A stretch of 64,000 bases of DNA. Source: Lyophyllum atratum. Taxonomy: Eukaryota > Basidiomycota > Agaricomycetes > Agaricales > Lyophyllaceae. Below are positions 60,452 through 64,000 of this stretch, one piece after another. The notes under the pieces were generated by a model. That model did not search any database. It saw only the letters and a program-made list of their open reading frames with translations, and was not told the origin of the DNA. The DNA is taken from contig JACGCN010000071.1 in assembly GCA_014905825.1 (NCBI GenBank), positions 1 through 64,000 on the forward strand. The letters are read 5' to 3'. A program made the translations under genes and the position numbers. The first letter of the stretch is position 1. Each line of letters starts with the position of its first letter.

Positions 60452-63248
60452 ATGTCGAAACCTGCCAAGCAGCCTGATCCAGTGGCACATCCATTGGTCC
60501 CTCTCTTCAAATCCATCGGACTATCCCAGGCCAAAGCACTAGAAGCAGCCAAATCTCCGAAGAGTGCCACGATTCTCAAAGACGTAATCGAAACTCATCC
60601 TGTGATAGCCCGCGGCGAGCTCGATGAAAAGCAAGCCGGGTTGACCGTAGCGCTTGCTGGAGCTTTGGCGAAATCCGATGGCATTGGAGCTGCGGACAGA
60701 GCCTATGTGGTAGCAAAGATTATTGAAAACAAGCTGAAATCAGTGGATCAAGTTACAGGTGAGCACATCGTGCAAACCAGCTCGCCGAGGTGCTGAAGGG
60801 TCGTTCCAAGCCGCCGTCAAGTACATCGAAACCCATAAGCTACCGATCGACGAGAGTGAATTTGATAAAGAATGCGGAGTCGGTGTGTAGTTATCCATCT
60901 GAAGGCACAAATCGTTTATCAACACTGTCTCCAGGTTTTAGTATCACGCCAACAGAACTCCACGACCGAGTAACTGAACACATTGCGTCAAACGCGGTGA
61001 CTGGGTGGGCAAACCTTGGAGTTGTCATGACAGCCCTGAAAACCACGCCAGAACTTCGGTGGGCCAGTCCACTTGAAGTGAAAAACGCGGTGGAAACATG
61101 TTTCACAGAAATGTTCGGGGCTAAGGGAGCTGCGAAGCCGAAAGGCAAGGTAGGTGGCTTCGCCGCTTGTTGGAATGACTAAGGTTTTATTTCCCATTAC
61201 AGGAAGCTAAGGAGACAAAGCCAGCTCCCACTAAGGGAAAGTCCTCCGAACCAGCCGTTGAGGATGCGGCGTCCACCCGCAAGAGTGTATTCGAGGAAGG
61301 TTTCCTTGGAGCACTCCATAAACCGGGCGAAAATCCTCAGGCCAACCCTCGTCATCGTGAAGCACACCTTGCCGCTACGGGAGGCAATGTCTGGACTCGT
61401 TTCCCACCCGAACCTAACGGATATCTGCATATAGGCCACTCGAAGGCCATTTTTGTCAATTTTGGATACGCGGCCTATCATAACGGAAAGTGTTACCTAC
61501 GATATGACGATACAAATCCCGAGAAAGAGGAAGCCAAGTATTTCGAGAGCATCTTGGAGATGGTCCGATGGCTCGGATTTGAGCCTTGGAAAATCACCTA
61601 TTCAAGCGACTACTTCAGTGAGCTGTACGACCTCGCTGTTGAGTTGATTAAACGCGACAAGGCATATGTCTGCCATTGTACTCGTGAGTACTCGTCAAAT
61701 GCTTGCGTTACCAGATGGCTTACTTGTAATCAGAGGAGGAAATTAAGGCCGATCGTGGTGAAAAACGAGGACAGCCTAGACCATGCGTTCATCGTGACAG
61801 ACCAGTCGTGGAATCGCTGGCCGAGTTTGAAGCCATGAAGAATGGAAAATACAGGCCGAAGGAAGCCAATCTTCGAATGAAACAAGATCTGGAAGACGGC
61901 AATCCTCAGATGTGGGATCTGACAGCCTATCGCGTGTTGGATACACCTCATCACCGAACGCACGACAAGTGGAAGATCTATCCTACATACGATTTTACGC
62001 ATTGCTTGGTTGATAGTTTCGAGAATATATCGTGAGCGCGACTTCTCATAGTGGCATCTGTTTCTCTCGCTCACCTCAATTGTTTCTAGGCATTCCCTAT
62101 GCACCACGGAATTCATCGCTTCGCGTCAATCCTACGAATGGCTCTGCGATGCAGTCGACATATACAGACCCAGGCAATCCGAGTATGGCAGGCTGAACTT
62201 GGAAGGGACTATCATGTCGAAGCGGAAAATACATGCACTCGTCAACGGTGACTATGTGAACGGCTGGGATGATCCTCGTCTTTACACCCTCATTGCTCTG
62301 CGGCGCCGCGGCGTGCCTCCGGGAGCGATCATCTCATTCGTGAGCACACTCGGTGTCTCGACAGCAGCGTCGAACATAGAGATTTCTCGGTTCGATCAGA
62401 CAGTCAGACAGTACCTCGAAGGGACTGCGCCACGGCTACTCATGGTGATGCGACCTCTCAAGGTCACCATCGAGAACCTCCCAGAGGATTACCTTCTGAT
62501 GGTAGAGAAGCCGCTTCACCCCAAAGTCCCAGAGCTTGGAACATCTAACATTCCTTTCACACGTAACATCTATATCGAAGCCGACGATTTCCGCTTAGAG
62601 GACTCCAAGGACTATTTCCGGCTTGCACCAGGAAAGACCGTCGGCCTCTTTGGAGCGCCATATCCGGTGACATACGTCTCCCACGAGACTGATCCTACAA
62701 CAGGAGAGGTCGTAGGAGTGGTAGTTAAATTGGAGAGTGGAGGCGTGACCAAGAAACCCAAAGCCTTCATCCAATGGGTGGCCGAACATGCGCCATCTGG
62801 TAGTCCAGTCCGAGTGGACGAGACTCGCATCTTCCACCGTCTGTTCAAAAGCGATCGCCCAACAGGAGACGTCGCCGATCTCGCGCCAGACAGCTTGGAA
62901 GTTGTCAAAGGTGCGATGGTCGAAGTCGGCTTCTGGTCCCTGGCCAAACGGTCCATCATCACCGCTCGACGGGAAGCCACATCACGGACGGAACAGGCGG
63001 TTAGGGACAATAAGACCACGGAGACGGTGTCTAGAGATGACACGCCGCATGCTACAAGCGAGCAACTCGTGGGCAAGGAATGCGTCCGATTCCAGGGTCT
63101 GCGTGTCGGGTACTTTGCTTTGGACAAAGATGCGCGGGTTGCTTGTCTAGACGAGCCCAACGAAGTCGAGCCATCGAGGAAGCAAGGTGACTACCTGATT
63201 CTCAACCGCATCGTTAGCTTGAAGGAGGATTCGGGGAAGGCGGTGTGA
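60452..63248 (+). CDS. GLN4: Glutaminyl-tRNA synthetase, cytosolic
   Basis: This class I synthetase charges tRNA-Gln. The eukaryotic N-terminal domain comes first ([56 protein letters not shown]), then a Lys/Ala linker. The catalytic core has [20 protein letters not shown] (HIGH motif), [37 protein letters not shown] and [12 protein letters not shown] (KMSKS-type). The anticodon-binding part follows ([32 protein letters not shown]). About 840 residues in six exons. The first intron (60757-60796) is only 40 nt but restores the frame exactly between DQVTG and [10 protein letters not shown]. It is convergent with alpha-tubulin. Confidence 0.97.
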
Positions 63249-63423
63249 ATATGACCTTTTCTATAGTTCAGTACATCTTGTCTTAGCTTTTGGCTCACGC
63301 AGACTTCGGTGATAATGAATGCAGGTTCCGTGTGTAATGGTAAAAGGGACAGTATACGTGAAAATTCGTGAAGAAATCAAAGCAGGATTAAAAGTGAACT
63401 AATGCCCGTATGAGTCATACCCC

Positions 63424-64000
63424 TCAGTACTCTTGCTCCTCAACGTCAGCAGAGTCGATGCCAACCTCCTCGTAATCCTTCTCAAGAGCAGCAAGATCTT
63501 CGCGAGCTTCGGAGAACTCACCCTCCTCCATACCCTCACCGACGTACCAATGAACGAAGGCGCGCTTGGAGTACAGGAGATCAAACTTATGGTCGAGACG
63601 ACTCCATGCGGCGGAGATGGCGGTGGTGTTGGACAACATGCACATGCTGCGAGAGACCTGGGCGAGGTCGCCACCGGGAACATGAGCGGGGGGCTCGTTG
63701 CAGATACCGAGCTTGAAACCAGTAGGGCACCAGTCGACAAATTGGATGGTGCGCTTGGTCTTGATGATAGCGACGGCGGCGTTGACGTCTTTGGGGACGA
63801 CGTCACCGCGGTAAAGCAGAGCGCAAGCCACTGGAGAATGATGTTAGGATCGGTATTGCATTCAAGAATGCTAAGAACATACTATATTTGCCCTCCCTGG
63901 GATCGCACTTGACCATCTGGTTGCCGGTCTCGAAGCAAGAGAACGTCATATCGGCAACCGAGTTCTGCTCGTGATGAGCCTTCTCAGCAGAGATGATGGG
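63424..64000 (-). CDS. TUB1: Alpha-tubulin, C-terminal part (cut by window end)
   Basis: The visible exons read [44 protein letters not shown], the block [40 protein letters not shown] and the acidic tail ending EEQEY. These are the last third of alpha-tubulin. The C-terminal Tyr is the site of the detyrosination cycle in organisms that have it. One intron (about 63831-63880) is canonical. The 5' two thirds lie beyond the right edge. Confidence 0.97.

Overview
The window is nuclear DNA from a basidiomycete fungus, most likely an Agaricomycete (mushroom or polypore class). Genes are dense and run on both strands. They are cut by many short introns (mostly 45-60 nt, GT-AG, with a few GC-AG). 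Gaps between genes are small, and the proteins are fungal core proteins in typical basidiomycete form. I see no transposon, viral insertion, CRISPR array, rRNA or convincing tRNA.

Layout. 0.3-6 kb: a fungal protein of unknown function (minus), proteasome deubiquitinase RPN11 (plus), mitochondrial ribosomal protein bS18m (minus). 5.7-11.6 kb: the nutrient-signalling kinase RIM15 (PAS, zinc finger, AGC kinase, response receiver). 12.3-20.7 kb: a large protein with UIM-like motifs, THOC7, a short-form tRNase Z and an F-box protein. 21-30 kb: two RhoGEFs placed tail to tail. 30.9-33 kb: a GRR1-like leucine-rich-repeat protein without an F-box and a small membrane protein. 33-40.4 kb: a membrane-anchored double amidohydrolase of the type annotated as CE9, REB1-like Myb protein, and CCDC97-like protein. 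40.7-49 kb: a C2H2 protein, a serine lipase, NatA catalytic subunit NAA10, a PAF-acetylhydrolase-like lipase and a GPI-type GH79 beta-glucuronidase. 49.4-52.2 kb: full-length GRR1. 52.3-57.6 kb: an unknown protein, LSM3, U1-C, VTC1 and SWC4. 57.8-64 kb: an AAA ATPase, glutaminyl-tRNA synthetase and the 3' end of alpha-tubulin.

How the genes relate. Most are independently controlled housekeeping genes. Themes that recur are ubiquitin-proteasome function (RPN11, GRR1, F-box and UIM-like proteins), RNA processing (THOC7, tRNase Z, LSM3, U1-C), nutrient and phosphate signalling (RIM15, GRR1, VTC1) and Rho GTPase control. Several pairs are divergent with 100-200 bp between start codons, notably LSM3/U1-C and GRR1/unknown.

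Limits. Gene models are hand-spliced from GT/GC-AG signals and reading frame, so exact exon ends and some starts are provisional. I did not find a convincing new biological system. The most useful anomalies are a cluster of single-base frame breaks in the first 6 kb, an F-box-less GRR1 paralogue, a double amidohydrolase whose second half has lost its HxH metal motif, the UIM-like array, and the bidirectional spliceosomal promoter.
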